From Prostheceraeus crozeri (taxonomy: Eukaryota > Platyhelminthes > Polycladida > Euryleptidae), in the NCBI GenBank assembly GCA_907163375.1, contig CAJQUW010004442.1, positions 372,001-436,000 of the forward strand: 64,000 bases of DNA, in the 5' to 3' direction. A program made the translations under genes and the position numbers. A model generated the notes under the pieces. The model ran no database searches, was not told where the DNA came from, and saw nothing but the letters and a program-made list of their open reading frames with translations. Positions 39,100-49,456 of this stretch are shown here, one piece after another; the stretch's first letter is position 1; each line of letters begins with the position of its first letter.

Positions 39100-39167
39100 A
39101 TAATTGTTTTTCCTACTAGCTTAAATTCTTGCAAATTCGTGTAATGTGTCTTGTTTTGTCATTGCTT
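38980..39167. repeat. Right inverted arm (3' end of the Penelope-like fragment)
   Basis: Reverse complement of 37920-38107. It covers the last 40 codons of the GIY-YIG ORF and 68 nt of 3' flank, so the element probably ends at about 39167. Confidence 0.8.
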
Positions 39168-39224
39168 TATAAAATCAACTTTGCACGCATGAAAACTGTC
39201 AATTTGTTGTCAAAATCAATATTT

Positions 39225-39642
39225 GGTGGGTACTTCTATTCTTCCCCCCTCCCCCCTCCCCCACATTTTCCATTTTTACCGAATTCATCAAATTTCGTCA
39301 AACTTAGTCACATTGGATTTAGAATCGACTTGATCTGTCACTGAGTGATGGCTACAACACCACTGAGAAGTCCTACTTGAACCTTGGGATGAATGATTGA
39401 TCCCTTGGATACTCAGTTAGAATAAAATATACAGCTGGCTGTGATCATGAACTTCGTATATGATTCTTGTCTACAGTGAACGACGAAGTGCCGAAAATTT
39501 TCTGAAAAGCAGAGGAATTTTACATGCTCAACGCTTTTGTGACGGTAGACTGAGACTGCATTTAGGGGCAAGAGAAGATCGTTGACGATGCAGCCATCGC
39601 GGGTGTCAACAAGAAAAATGTGGGAGGAAGAATAGAAGTACC
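39225..39642. mobile_element. Short non-autonomous DNA transposon, copy 2
   Basis: A relative of 30269-30670 in inverted orientation, 418 bp. The ends GGTGGGTACTTCTATTC and GAATAGAAGTACC are inverted. It is flanked by a perfect 8-bp target duplication CAATATTT (39217-39224 and 39643-39650). It sits 57 bp downstream of the Penelope-like arm. No coding. Confidence 0.8.
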
Positions 39643-39650
39643 CAATATTT

Positions 39651-42352
39651 ATTAGTTTGCATAAGAAAACTAATGCATAATTATCATTATTATAAAAATG
39701 AAAAGTACATGCTCTTTTCCGCCGTAATTGGTGAAAGGCAGAACCGATATATTTTTCATCGGCGGCGGCGTTTATCGGCGTACATCTGTTGAGTTCATGA
39801 GAATAGAAATTGGATCTCTCCTTAGTATCTAAGTATGGGCCTATTCTTCGCTATCATTCGCTTAATTGAAAAAACGGATAGTCTAAATGTCATTGCTGAT
39901 TAAAATTTGTACAGAAGAATTCGGTAAATATTTGCCATCTGAAAATGTTGTGATGCATATAGCCTACCCAGTCGGCACAATTCACTGAAGTTGCTTTTTA
40001 TCAACCAATAGTTCTTAATTAAACAACAATCGTGATTTTTGTGTAATTAATAGAAATACGACACCCCTACATAAAGCTGAGTAACCGATTAATTATTTGT
40101 ATGACATCACGTATTCATTACTGTACAGTACTGCAGTCCACGTAATATACATCCTACACTTGAATTCTAGCAAAGTGAAAATGTTATAGCTTAACCGATC
40201 GATACCCATACAAGCTTATTCACCGACAACTTTGTTCTTGTCAGAATGTAGGGCTACTCTCTTGGTTATACCCAACTAGAAAGTATATTTGCACTTTTCC
40301 TCAGGAACAAACGATATGTTCCTAAGTTCCAGTTAGAAATGCAGTGGAGACAGCTAATAATCCATAAAATAAAACGAAAAATGTCTCCGCCGGCGCGACG
40401 CCGAAGAAGTGACCGGTGGCGGCGGCGCAGGGGTTTAGGCAGAACACGGACTGAAATGCGGTATAGGATATCATTTATCATTTCGATGTTCTTTTATGTG
40501 ATTTGATGTCTTAAATATATTACTAAATTCAACCTTTTATGTAAACAATACTTTAAACGGCGGCGACGGATATGCATAAACCCCTACCCCAGGCTATGTT
40601 CAGGATCATCTATAATTAATTCGCAAGTATGAGTGAATAGTATTAGTAAATTATACAATTTACTACTAAGAGTGAGGAGGATTATCTTCCGACAAAAATT
40701 TCAAGCTATTTTTGATTCCTTCGACGCAATGCTAAATTCGTAATTCAGTGTTTCTAAAGATACTTGACATTTGTAGCATTTTGGTATGTAGGCAATGAGA
40801 CTCTTCGTCGAATTCAGACACTGGTATGATACGAATAAAATCAGTCATTATTTAAGTTTTGTTCGATAATTAAAAATGTTAGAAAAACTCGATTTCTTTT
40901 TTTAATGTTAAATGCCAAACATGAGGACTATTAAGCTGCTAGAAGAAACTTATCTTCTAATACTACTGATACAAATATTGATAAGTAGTACAAATTGCTT
41001 AAGCAGAGCTAAAATTCTGAATCATATTAAACAAATGTTGAAGTACAGAAAAATAGGAAGGACAATTGCCAACAGAAAAACAAACAATTTAGTTAAGCGT
41101 TTTTGATTATTCGCTCCAAAAACTTCAGATACTTTCATGCTTGTCTGAAATTCCGATATCCTCATGCTTCTTATTCAGTGCAGATCGTGCTCAGTCCAAT
41201 ACCTCATGTAAGCACGATTCAGCGCGTGTAATTTCGACCTTTATTCATATTGGCAAAGTGTTTCCTCGAGATTTCCCAACTCCCTGTGGAGCCAGAGGAA
41301 GAGAAGTCTCAGCAGGAGAATTTTGCAACTTGTGGAGTCAAGGCGAAAGCTGGCAGAAGGAGGTGATGAGGTTGTGCGGGAAATAATTGGTTATTGGAAA
41401 GAAGTTGGCGATGAAAAAGAGTTACCTTTCCAATTTGTTTCTCGAATCATGATAATGAGGAAGATGAAAATAAAACAAAACCTACTGCTTGGCGTGCGGA
41501 AGTAAAATTGGTTCCATTACGCGATGCAGTCGAAAGCAATCTCTAGATTGTCTTCCTCAATTCTTAATCTACTTCCTGCAAAGTCGTTTTCCGGAGGTGT
41601 AACGCCAATCGAGAAATTGGGGCTGAGAATTCCGACATTCTGGCGAGTAGACTTGAGGAGGGGCGAGAAGGAAGCTTTTCATTCCGGTGCTATGAAGGTG
41701 TCGGCGAGATCCGGGAGCTATCGAAGCTTTCTCAGAGATGAACGATCGCTAACTCCAAAATTCTATCCCATTGCGGGACTGTGAGATTGCATGCTTGTGT
41801 AAAATCGTGATTCAATCTGCTTGCAGTATTAGTTAACCATGAAATGCAGTTTGCAGAATTCAGAATTGGATGCTAGTGAGTGAATATCGAAACAGTGGGA
41901 TTTATTGGCAAATGACCGGATGGAAATGCATTAGATTTCTTCTGACGAGTAAATTTCGTTGTTGCTCGGTAATCTATCCATGAAATGCTGGGTGATCTTC
42001 ACTACTAACAACACTCACTCGGTCCGGAGGTGACCACATCCATAGAGGACCACAGCAATCATTTCCTAAAATCTCTGTACCATCTGTGGATTAGAATCTT
42101 GGTCAGGGCGACGAAATTAATCATTTTATACACAACCTTTAACCCCACTTTTGACGGAGCGCGATTCGACCTATTGTCACATTTTTGCTGTGGTCTTCTT
42201 AAAACTAATCCGCCCGACCTGCGCCTTTGTCACTTTGGCTTTGCGCATCTTCAAACTTTTTCAAGGAAATTGAAGGACTATGTACCGATTCCATGATCAA
42301 AATCCCTCGTTCTCGGAGCGATGATCTTTATTGCATGATATTTCGCCGACCA
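39651..42352. other. No recognisable gene
   Basis: About 2.7 kb. Two patches rich in CGGCGG/GCCGCC words occur at 39755-39780 and 40385-40430. Open frames at 41141-41386 and 41524-41784 have no motif I recognise. Confidence 0.4.
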
Positions 42353-42470
42353 GGGGTGACCGCACAGAAACACTGTTAGGATAACAAATCGCAAACATTG
42401 TCATTCACCCATTGAAATTTGCTTGTCACTAAAAACTCACTATCTAACACTGTTTCTGTGCGGTCGCCCA
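42353..42470. repeat. Hairpin MITE
   Basis: The left arm GTGACCGCACAGAAACACTG is matched by the right arm CAGTGTTTCTGTGCGGTCG-type sequence in inverted orientation, about 28 bp per arm around a 60-nt loop. No coding. No target duplication identified. Confidence 0.6.
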
Positions 42471-42539
42471 AGTTTGGTAGGTATCATCAGTGCCAGTGGT
42501 TGCAACTCTAGCATTAATCACAATTAAAGAAGATCAGAA

Positions 42540-43515
42540 GCAATAGAAATCATTGAGGCAAAAGAAGGTCACTAAAGACAATCAATCGCTGACGCTGAGC
42601 GGAGCACCACGCTCAAACTATATCCCCGTAGCATGCAGGGATATGTTCGGTTCGAGTAACACAATTGTCACTCGCTTGAATGTGTCAGCTTCCTAAAAAT
42701 AATCTCGCTAGATAACGAGATTCTTGAGCGATGACCTGGGAATTCCACAAATCAATGCGATGGGTCTCTTCGCACGTATGCGAAGCAGTGGCTGACTCAT
42801 CGAATTGCCGGCAATTCTTGTGTTTAGTTCGCTGTTTATTTTGCCAATATGATGTTTGTCAGTCATTACGATTGACTTTATACGTACCGTATTTTTTGCG
42901 GACTGGAGAGCAGTTTTTGGGAATAGTAAAAATGTCGGAAAGTTTGGTGGAAGGCCGTCCGTCACATTTTGTACGTAAGGTAGGGTTCCTGTTCGTTCCA
43001 CGTCTACTTCTTATTGGGCATCTTTTCGGGTTTAAAAAAACCATATGTCTAGGATAACCATTTGCCGATAAAACTCTGAATCTCCTTAAACTCCTCATCT
43101 GCGGCTGTGGCGTCTGAGAAATTAGTAGAAACTAAATCAGATAAACTTCTGATCATTGACTTTTTATGAACTGGTGAGTGATGTAGAGAGAAATCAAGAC
43201 ATTCATTAGTGTGAGCATGCTTCGTTTAGCTCTGTATGACACACCATTGTTCGCCACATGTTGAACCATTACGTCAAGAAAAGCCAAGCATCTTCTATCA
43301 CCATCGAACTCCATACTAAAATTGATGAGCGATTCTATAAAATTTATGTAGGCAAAGTAAGATTGCATTTCATCATCCGGAAAAATCACAAACGCATCGT
43401 CTACATGGCGTATCCAAATTCGAACACAGAAATTCAGATTGGCCAGGATACCATTCCTAACGTCATCCAACATTCGATTTTCCACCAAGCTTTCAGACAT
43501 TTTCACCGTTCCCAA
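42540..43515 (-). pseudogene. Decayed Penelope-like element, minus strand
   Basis: At 43153-43515 the minus-strand frame shows R-H-V-D-D-A-F-V-I-F (RT motif C, Y changed to H) followed by A-F-L-D-V-M-V-Q. Further downstream (about 43060-42750) pieces of the linker and a GIY-YIG domain can be traced: K-Y-G-T-Y-K-V-N-R-N-D-C, Y-Y-W-Q-N-K-Q-R-T, then an S-A-T-A block. Several frameshifts are needed. Inactive relic. Confidence 0.5.
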
Positions 43516-44899
43516 AGACCATCATCCAAACATCAATAAGAATAGCATTTTTGTAGAGTCAATTGCAATGACTGTAAGAAACATTAATTCACCAAACAAA
43601 CAACGAATTTAACAGCACAAGGCAACATGGAGAAATCTACATTTCGATAGGTCAACCATTGCTTCGAATGCGAACGAAGAGAGCCATCGCATTGACTTGT
43701 GGATTTCCAAAGTCATCGCTCATGAACACAGATTTAAAATCTGTGCTCATGAATTTCGCTATCGAGAGAAACTATTTTTAGCACATTAAGGCGTCAATCG
43801 AACACATGCATGCGCTCGCAAGTCAATTTAACATTATATCTAGTCTTAATTAATTAGTCAATTCAGAGCGCAAACCAAGCGATTCTGTCTCTGGATCCCT
43901 TGGTCGCGAGTAGGGTCAAAATATTGGTTTCTAGAAAAGGTCTTTGTCTTTAAAAAGTGATTTTTTTCTTATTATCTTGATACTCATAGCATTATCGAAT
44001 CTTTGAGCTGAGGCCGAAATTACCGTATTTCGTCGAATGATAGCAGCCCTCGAATGGTGGCTGCGGTTGCTATTGGAAGCTATGAATGCAGTCAAGTAAA
44101 AAAAATGTTGTTTAATATAGGTAGGCATATAATGTTTAAGCTTTGCATTATTAGATCTACAATACTGTCCCTTAAAGTAGCTTACGCCTCCATGAACTTA
44201 ATGCATGATTGAAAATAAATTGCCGGCTAAATTAACCCCTTTGCTGCGGATGCGGGGATGCACACCAAGTGGGCCTGATCTTGCAGGCTCGATTATGATT
44301 GACGTGGTGCGTGCGACTATCTAGTGTGCTATGTTTGCTAATGCCTGGTGGGTACCCTTCCGAATCCGCACACGATGCTGTGACCAGAGCTGGAAGTAGG
44401 CCGGGCTTGGGCCTGCAAAACTTTGTAAGCACCTGCCCCGGACCTGAAATATCTAGAACCCGGGAGGACACTCATTATGACTGAAACAAATAATTTAAAT
44501 TCTCTGAATCAATTCATTTATAGCTTATCAGTCTGATTCTTAAGCATTATAATACAAATAAGTACCTGCAAAAATATATCATAAATATGTTTTCTCAACC
44601 AAATTCTGTGGGAGGAGTCTCATGCCATTATCTGAGTGAAGGCATCAATTGAATATATTAGGTAATTAAATATTAAGTCTAGTCAAGCAGAACGTTATTC
44701 CTATTCGATAATGGATGCCGTTAGCCTCGATAGCTCCATATGCTGCAAATGCTTTTTTTCTAATTGAAACGTGTTCACTGTATCACGTGGAGATGATGTT
44801 AAGCAGCAATCGACAGACAATTAGCAGGTGATATTTCTCTGGAATTTTTGGTCAAAAGTGTCGATTGAATATTAGTTCAACTTTTGATCAATGACTTCA
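43516..44899. other. No recognisable gene
   Basis: About 1.4 kb. A short perfect-type dyad, GAACACAGATTT/AAATCTGTGCTC, lies at 43717-43744. A GC-rich segment at 44230-44470 has no assigned identity. Confidence 0.4.
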
Positions 44900-44907
44900 C
44901 TTTTCAA

Positions 44908-45967
44908 CAGTGGCGTCGCGTGCTCCCTGACCATAGGCCTTCACTCAGCATTGGAATACTACTTCTATACAAAGCACTTTTATGTCGTAACAATTATTTT
45001 CATAAAAGCTGAATTTTTAATAACAATTTTCCGAACATTTAAGGTCAGGTGAAAGTGCACATGAGAAGTGATTGCTCATGTCGATTAACCGCCTTACTCA
45101 AGAAGCTGAGATCACTATATCCCCTTTCTGTCCAGACCACATTTTCTCGAAAAAAAGGAGGCAAGGCCAACAGTTTCTTGTGTTTCTCACGGCCGGTCAG
45201 CCACTCACATGTTTCAAATTTTGATGCATTAAAATGTCTTGTGTATTTCTTATTTCTTTCTCTATGAGTACTTTCAATTTTATATCAGGTATTGGCCTAC
45301 CTTGCTTGACGGCTGTCATCTTTTTAGTATATTCCCTTGGGATGAAAGGCGGGGTTATGATCTCATCTGCAGTAAGCGTCATATAAAAATCACATAAAAA
45401 CAAATTATGGAATTTACCGAATCTGGGTGTTCGAGTCAGATGCATTACTCTGCATTCATTGGAGAACGCTCATCATCTGATTGCAGTCTTGTCTGAACGT
45501 CAGCCATCTGCTACTGTTGACGTACTGGTCTCTCTCACATTAAGCGAATCCGGGAACAATTGGGTTGCGCTTCCCTTACTATATTTAGGCACCGCGCCTC
45601 GATCAAGAATTGCGTAGAATTTCATAGCAAAAATTGGAGAAGGCAGAGCATTATGTCTATCGGGAAAGCCATTATTGGCGCGGGCGTGTGCGCTTACTGC
45701 CTCACACGCACACAACTCTCTTTCGCTGTCTGAACACACGGCTAGCTTGTGTGTGTGATTGTTCGAAGAAAACAGCTGTGATTCAAGCACGTGCTGTAAA
45801 ACTGTTCACTCTTGAGGTTGAGCGTCTGATTTTGAGACGGGAGGCTGTGCACAGCTATCACGAGAAGCTATCGAATTTAAATGAATGATGACACTTTTCA
45901 TTTTTATAAATGTTGGTAATTTTTCAGGATGCGCTAAGGCCTCGCAGGCACGGAGAAGACGCCACTG
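44908..45967. mobile_element. Non-autonomous hAT transposon, copy 2
   Basis: Same family and orientation as 6598-7681, 1060 bp, with CAGTGGCGTC and GACGCCACTG ends. It is flanked by a perfect 8-bp target duplication CTTTTCAA (44900-44907 and 45968-45975). The copies differ by several small indels, for example in the GCGCGTGCG tract near 45680, so they are not a recent segmental duplication. No transposase coding. Confidence 0.9.
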
Positions 45968-45975
45968 CTTTTCAA

Positions 45976-46980
45976 ATAGGCTAAATGTGTTCAACGCTTT
46001 TGTTTTCCCTGATTTTAGTATACTTTACAATAATAGACAGCTATCAGTGCATCAAACAAGATCCAATTTATTTGTGATAGATGAATCTGTTTATTTGTGC
46101 TACATGCACAATACGTAAAAAATCACTTTGTATCAGATGTTTAAAAATTCACCTTGCTGCTCAACAGTAGTCAATTTACTTGCAGATGGCACATTAGGCC
46201 CCACAGCATGCGAAAATGTAATCAAGAATTGGCTTTTTTGAATGAGTCTTAAGGCGATTGCACTCAACTAGCGTATTTGATACTTTCATTAAGGATGGTA
46301 AATTGCACAAAGCGATAAATTCTATTACCCACGCCCAGATGCAAAATTCATCCGGACCCGGGTCGAAAAGAGCGGCCCGGTTCCAGCTCTGGCTGTGAGT
46401 GACTTAAACGAGGTTGCTCCCTGCATCCTGCATTCGTACAGAGCGTAGTGATTGATGTTGCCGAACCCCCCCCCCCCTCCCACATCCGCACACAACAAGA
46501 GCTTTGGGTCTTCCCACAGCGAAGTGGTTAAAGCACATACATGTAGTGACAGCCTTAAGATATTTCATATTGAAACTTTAATTACCCATGTCGCTTTTTC
46601 TCATTCAATTATTATTTCGATTCTCATTAGATTCATTTAATTTCATCCTATAACTTGACTTCCAGATGAAAACGGTACTAAGTAGCCATTTACACTTTTA
46701 GGAGGTCCAAACACTATATTCAATATGTGTCAGAAATTTTTGGCAATTAGCTGCTTCCACAACCCATTCTTTACACATAGCTTTTCGATATATAATCCGT
46801 ATATTATTCGACTCAATCATTTTTATAAGCATTGTTCTATTCGATTTTGCTAAAATGAGTTTGCATTAGCGCAAATATTGCATGGTCAATATCATATCAA
46901 TCGTCAATCATATCAATACAAATTTGTTTCTACAAAATTTGCTATGGTTGTGGCTCTATAAAAAATTGCCATGGTTCGGA
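45976..46980. other. No recognisable gene; flank of the Polinton
   Basis: About 1 kb between the hAT copy and the inferred Polinton left end. A C(10) homopolymer run occurs near 46467-46478. No coding seen. Confidence 0.4.
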
Positions 46981-47032
46981 AGTAGTAAGCAAAACTCCAC
47001 TTCTGGACCGCGCAAGATGGCGGCCATCGCTG

Positions 47033-47220
47033 CGTCCCCCCCCCCTCTGGCACGGCAGAGTGTCGTGGTCGGCCGCCGTGGTGCTTCGTGTCTGAGTCCC
47101 CCCCCCTCTGGAACGACAGAGGTTGTGGTCTGTCGTGGTGTGCCGGCCAGGTGGGTCCACGTTCACAACATGTTCGCTGACGTCCCCCCCCCTCTGCAAC
47201 GACAGAGTGTGAGACTCGGG
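47033..47220. repeat. Three poly-C / CTCTG-N6-CAGAG direct repeats
   Basis: Starting at about 47033, 47097 and 47183, a run of nine or ten C is followed by CTCTG, six bases and CAGAG. The result is a C-tract next to a 5-bp-stem hairpin. A weaker fourth copy, GTCCCCCCC followed by TGGACAG, starts near 47439. Each copy is preceded by GT. They lie in the left terminal region of the Polinton, where replication-initiation or packaging sites would be expected, but no function is shown. Confidence 0.7.
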
Positions 47221-47227
47221 TGAGTTG

Positions 47228-47286
47228 GTCCGACCGCCTGGTTGACGTGGGCGACCGTCTAGGTTGACGTGGGCGACCGCCAGGAT
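47228..47286. repeat. Tandem GTTGACGTGGGCGACCG repeat
   Basis: The word GTTGACGTGGGCGACCG occurs twice in tandem with a 22-23-bp period, with partial copies (CGACCGCC) at both ends. It contains TGACGT, a CRE-like half site. Part of the same GC-rich left terminal region. Confidence 0.6.
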
Positions 47287-47323
47287 TAGTCTTGAGGCTA
47301 TAGTGTGTGATGTTTTTGGTGTG

Positions 47324-47702
47324 TAGCGTCCAAACGAAGCATCGGATGAGAAAACGGAGGCCAGATTCGGAATCTACGTGAAATTTTGGGTTAGGAAGGA
47401 TGTTTCCAGCGAAATCGGAGACAAAAAATTTTCGGCTGCGTCCCCCCCCTGGACAGCTTGCTTCCAGTGGACGGATTTTGTCGTGCGATAGCTCGTTTGA
47501 AAGCTAAGAGTGAGACAAATTCAGTGAAAGAATCGGCTTGTTCGTATCTGCCTTCGTTTAGATGTGAGACGCCATTTAAGATTTTGGGACATTGGTGAAA
47601 AACGACAGAGTTAGAATTTGGGACGTTTTGGGCTGTAGCTTCAAAACGAACTATCGGATTGGTAAACGGATGCCAGATTTGGAATCAACTTGATGTTATT
47701 GT
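47324..47702. repeat. Pair of about 70-bp direct repeats in the left terminal region
   Basis: The segments near 47324-47395 and 47630-47702 share the order AAACGAA, ATCGGAT, AAACGGA, GCCAGATT and GGAATC. They lie upstream of the first gene's CCAAT/TATA promoter. A diverged inverted piece (AGCTCGTTTGAAAGCTAAG) occurs between them. Non-coding. Confidence 0.5.
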
Positions 47703-47808
47703 CCAATGAGGATCATCATCCAATGAGAATCAAGCATTTCTTTATAAATAGCGAGCCTTCCGCAGTGAGAATCATTCCATCGTTGAATCACACGAGTGAC
47801 GGACGCAC
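47703..47808 (+). promoter_or_regulatory. Promoter and 5'UTR cassette of the leftmost gene
   Basis: Two CCAATGAG boxes (47703-47710, 47720-47727) precede a TATA box TATAAATA (47743-47750). An initiator-like TCATTC follows (47772-47777), its A 31 bp from the first T of the TATA box, the classical spacing. A 25-nt block (47784-47808) beginning TGAATCACAC and ending GACGCAC matches, 22 of 25, the inverted block 63926-63950 in front of the polymerase gene. A CT-rich tract follows both. Confidence 0.75.
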
Positions 47809-47850
47809 ATTTTCTCTCTCTCTAGTTCCCTGTTCTATTATCCAACTAAA

Positions 47851-48626
47851 ATGGTAAGTCGCTACTTCCCTCCCTCTCCTCCCTTGAACGTAAACTTAAT
47901 ACAATCTTTTTTCATTTTCAGGCATCTACTCCATCTGCTGCACTAGTAGGACAAAATGGCGGTCAAACGTTACAAGGTTCGCTACGGTCAGATCATCTAC
48001 AACTGAGGCCAGTGGAAGAAACATCCAAGGTACATAATCCTACACCGCTACAGCGTAAATTTAAACAAGCCTTGCGTTATGATGATCATAGCGTAGTACT
48101 CCAAACGGGAATGCTCCCTTCCACGGATGTCAAGATAATGCACAATCAGTATGGGGACTACATACTGATCCCCGTGAGTCCATACATTCGCCACCAACTT
48201 GATATTATTGAGGAGTACGTGACATTAAATATGGACATTCCTACTCCTCTTGCTCAAGAGTGGAAGGCGAGAGATGACAAGGATACTCCCTATAGAAAGA
48301 TTTGGGATGGTAATCACATTTGCCTACCGGTATCACATTGGTGTACTTACTATAAGAAGGAGGGAGATCATTCAATACCCATCAGATGTGATGAGCTCGG
48401 AGAAGGTACTTGGGATATCCTTTTCAAAGTGAATGGGCTATATTATGGTCGACACAAGGATAATAAAATAGCCTCTCTCTCCATGCATATGGAATCCATC
48501 CTATATATTCCGAAACCACCCAACGTGGACGACATAATTGATCAAATCCTTAACAGCAGTGGTACGAAGCGCAAGTCGGAGAAGAATGCTACATCAAAAC
48601 GCAAATCAAAGAAGGAGAATTGCTAG
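47851..48626 (+). CDS. Leftmost Polinton protein, unknown function, spliced start
   Basis: The gene starts with an exon that is just ATG (47851-47853). It is followed immediately by the donor GTAAGT and a 68-bp intron ending TTTTCATTTTCAG at 47921. Exon 2 (47922-48626) continues in frame as A-S-T-P-S. The product is 235 aa with a flexible, Gln/Gly-rich N-terminus, a mixed alpha/beta-type middle rich in aromatic residues (W-D-G-N-H, P-V-S-H-W-C-T-Y-Y), and a strongly basic Lys/Ser tail (K-R-K-S-E-K ... K-R-K-S-K-K) that looks like a nuclear-localisation or nucleic-acid-binding tail. I recognise no enzyme motif. A DNA-binding role is plausible but unproven. Its promoter and 5' end match those of the polymerase gene at the other end, so the two are probably co-expressed early genes. 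Confidence 0.8.
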
Positions 48627-48660
48627 TCCTTTCCTAACTCTACCCTATGACAATTCGCTT

Positions 48661-48786
48661 ATGTGCTTTGAGTGTCGTAGACGTGGTCTTATTAGATACA
48701 TTTTACTTCTTCGTTGCCATCATATCATTTGTGTATTTTGTCGTGAAAAGCATCGATGTAATTCTTCATTTTGTAATATGTTATAG
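48661..48786 (+). CDS. Possible small Cys/His (RING-like) protein
   Basis: A 41-codon frame from ATG to TAG lies between the first gene and the exonuclease-like gene. It has M-C-F-E-C, then eleven residues, then C-H-H-I-I-C-V-F-C and further Cys, resembling the first and central parts of a RING/zinc-ribbon domain. The frame is open upstream to about 48538, overlapping the previous gene. It may be an exon, a decayed RING gene or chance. The Cys pattern echoes the clearer RING protein at 49870-50193. Confidence 0.3.
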   Translation: MCFECRRRGLIRYILLLRCHHIICVFCREKHRCNSSFCNML

Positions 48787-48820
48787 AACGTTTCCTTAGA
48801 TGTGTAAATTTCCGTTTTAG

Positions 48821-49369
48821 GCTTCTATCATCATTTTTATGGATTGTGAGGGTGAACCTGTACAGGAGCTCAGTGCTATTGCTATGAACAATTGGACATA
48901 TCAGATTGTTAGTGTCTATCATCAACATGCCAACTGCGATCCCAATGTTGATCAATGGGCGAGAAAACACATTCATGGACTTAATCTGAAATATTTGCAA
49001 GACTATGGCTTTTCTTGTGAGAGTGCTCTTCTTATTGACTTTAAACGATGGTTAGCTGCTTTCAATGTTATACGCATCTTTTGTAATAATCCTGGTAAGG
49101 AGAGGAAAGTATTTCCCAATCTAATCATTGATGATATTTTGCTCCCACCTTGGGATAGTAGAGTGAATCAACATTATCATGAAGTCACAAAACGTTTTAA
49201 GGATTTGTGTGTTCCTATTTTGTCTGTTCGTTGTAGTAGCTACGTTCATAACCAATGCTTCTTTCCTCCTTACCTCAACACTGCCAAAGTCCTGTATGGT
49301 TATCATTGCTCGCTGTATGATAGTTACCAGCTGTATCTATTTTATCTCTTTCAAACCATTGATTTATAA
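48821..49369 (+). CDS. DEDDh-type 3'-5' exonuclease-like protein
   Basis: From the ATG at 48839 the protein is 176 aa. It shows F-M-D-C-E-G-E-P-V-Q-E-L (Asp2 and Glu4: the D-x-E of Exo motif I), a central D-D pair (residues 98-99) and H-C-S-L-Y-D near the C-terminus (H156-x4-D161, the Exo III pattern). These are the catalytic marks of RNase-H-fold DEDDh exonucleases; the fold is inferred from motifs only. Upstream of the ATG is a good acceptor (TTTCCGTTTTAG at 48820). Exon sequence from 48821 is in frame and reads A-S-I-I-I-F-M-D. This means the true start may be an ATG-only exon spliced here, possibly the leader exon at 47851. It could proofread replication or degrade host nucleic acid. Confidence 0.6.
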   Translation, partial: ASIIIFMDCEGEPVQELSAIAMNNWTYQIVSVYHQHANCDPNVDQWARKHIHGLNLKYLQDYGFSCESALLIDFKRWLAAFNVIRIFCNNPGKERKVFPNLIIDDILLPPWDSRVNQHYHEVTKRFKDLCVPILSVRCSSYVHNQCFFPPYLNTAKVLYGYHCSLYDSYQLYLFYLFQTIDL

Positions 49370-49456
49370 TGCATGCTTGTTACCGTTATTCAATAAATGT
49401 TACTATGAGAAGAGTTGTTGTTTTCATGCAATGGATGGGTTAGTTAAAGGGCGATC

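Noticed and set aside
43717..43744. Short palindrome as terminator or attachment site
   Set aside because: Single small dyad with no flanking gene or duplication; could be chance.
47033..47220. Direct repeats considered as a CRISPR-like array
   Set aside because: Only three or four copies with uneven spacing in a eukaryotic transposon and no cas-like genes.
48306..48314. ATG|GTAATC inside the leftmost gene as a possible alternative leader donor for the exonuclease-like gene
   Set aside because: It lies within conserved-looking coding sequence (W-D-G-N-H), and the donor is weaker than GTAAGT at 47854.
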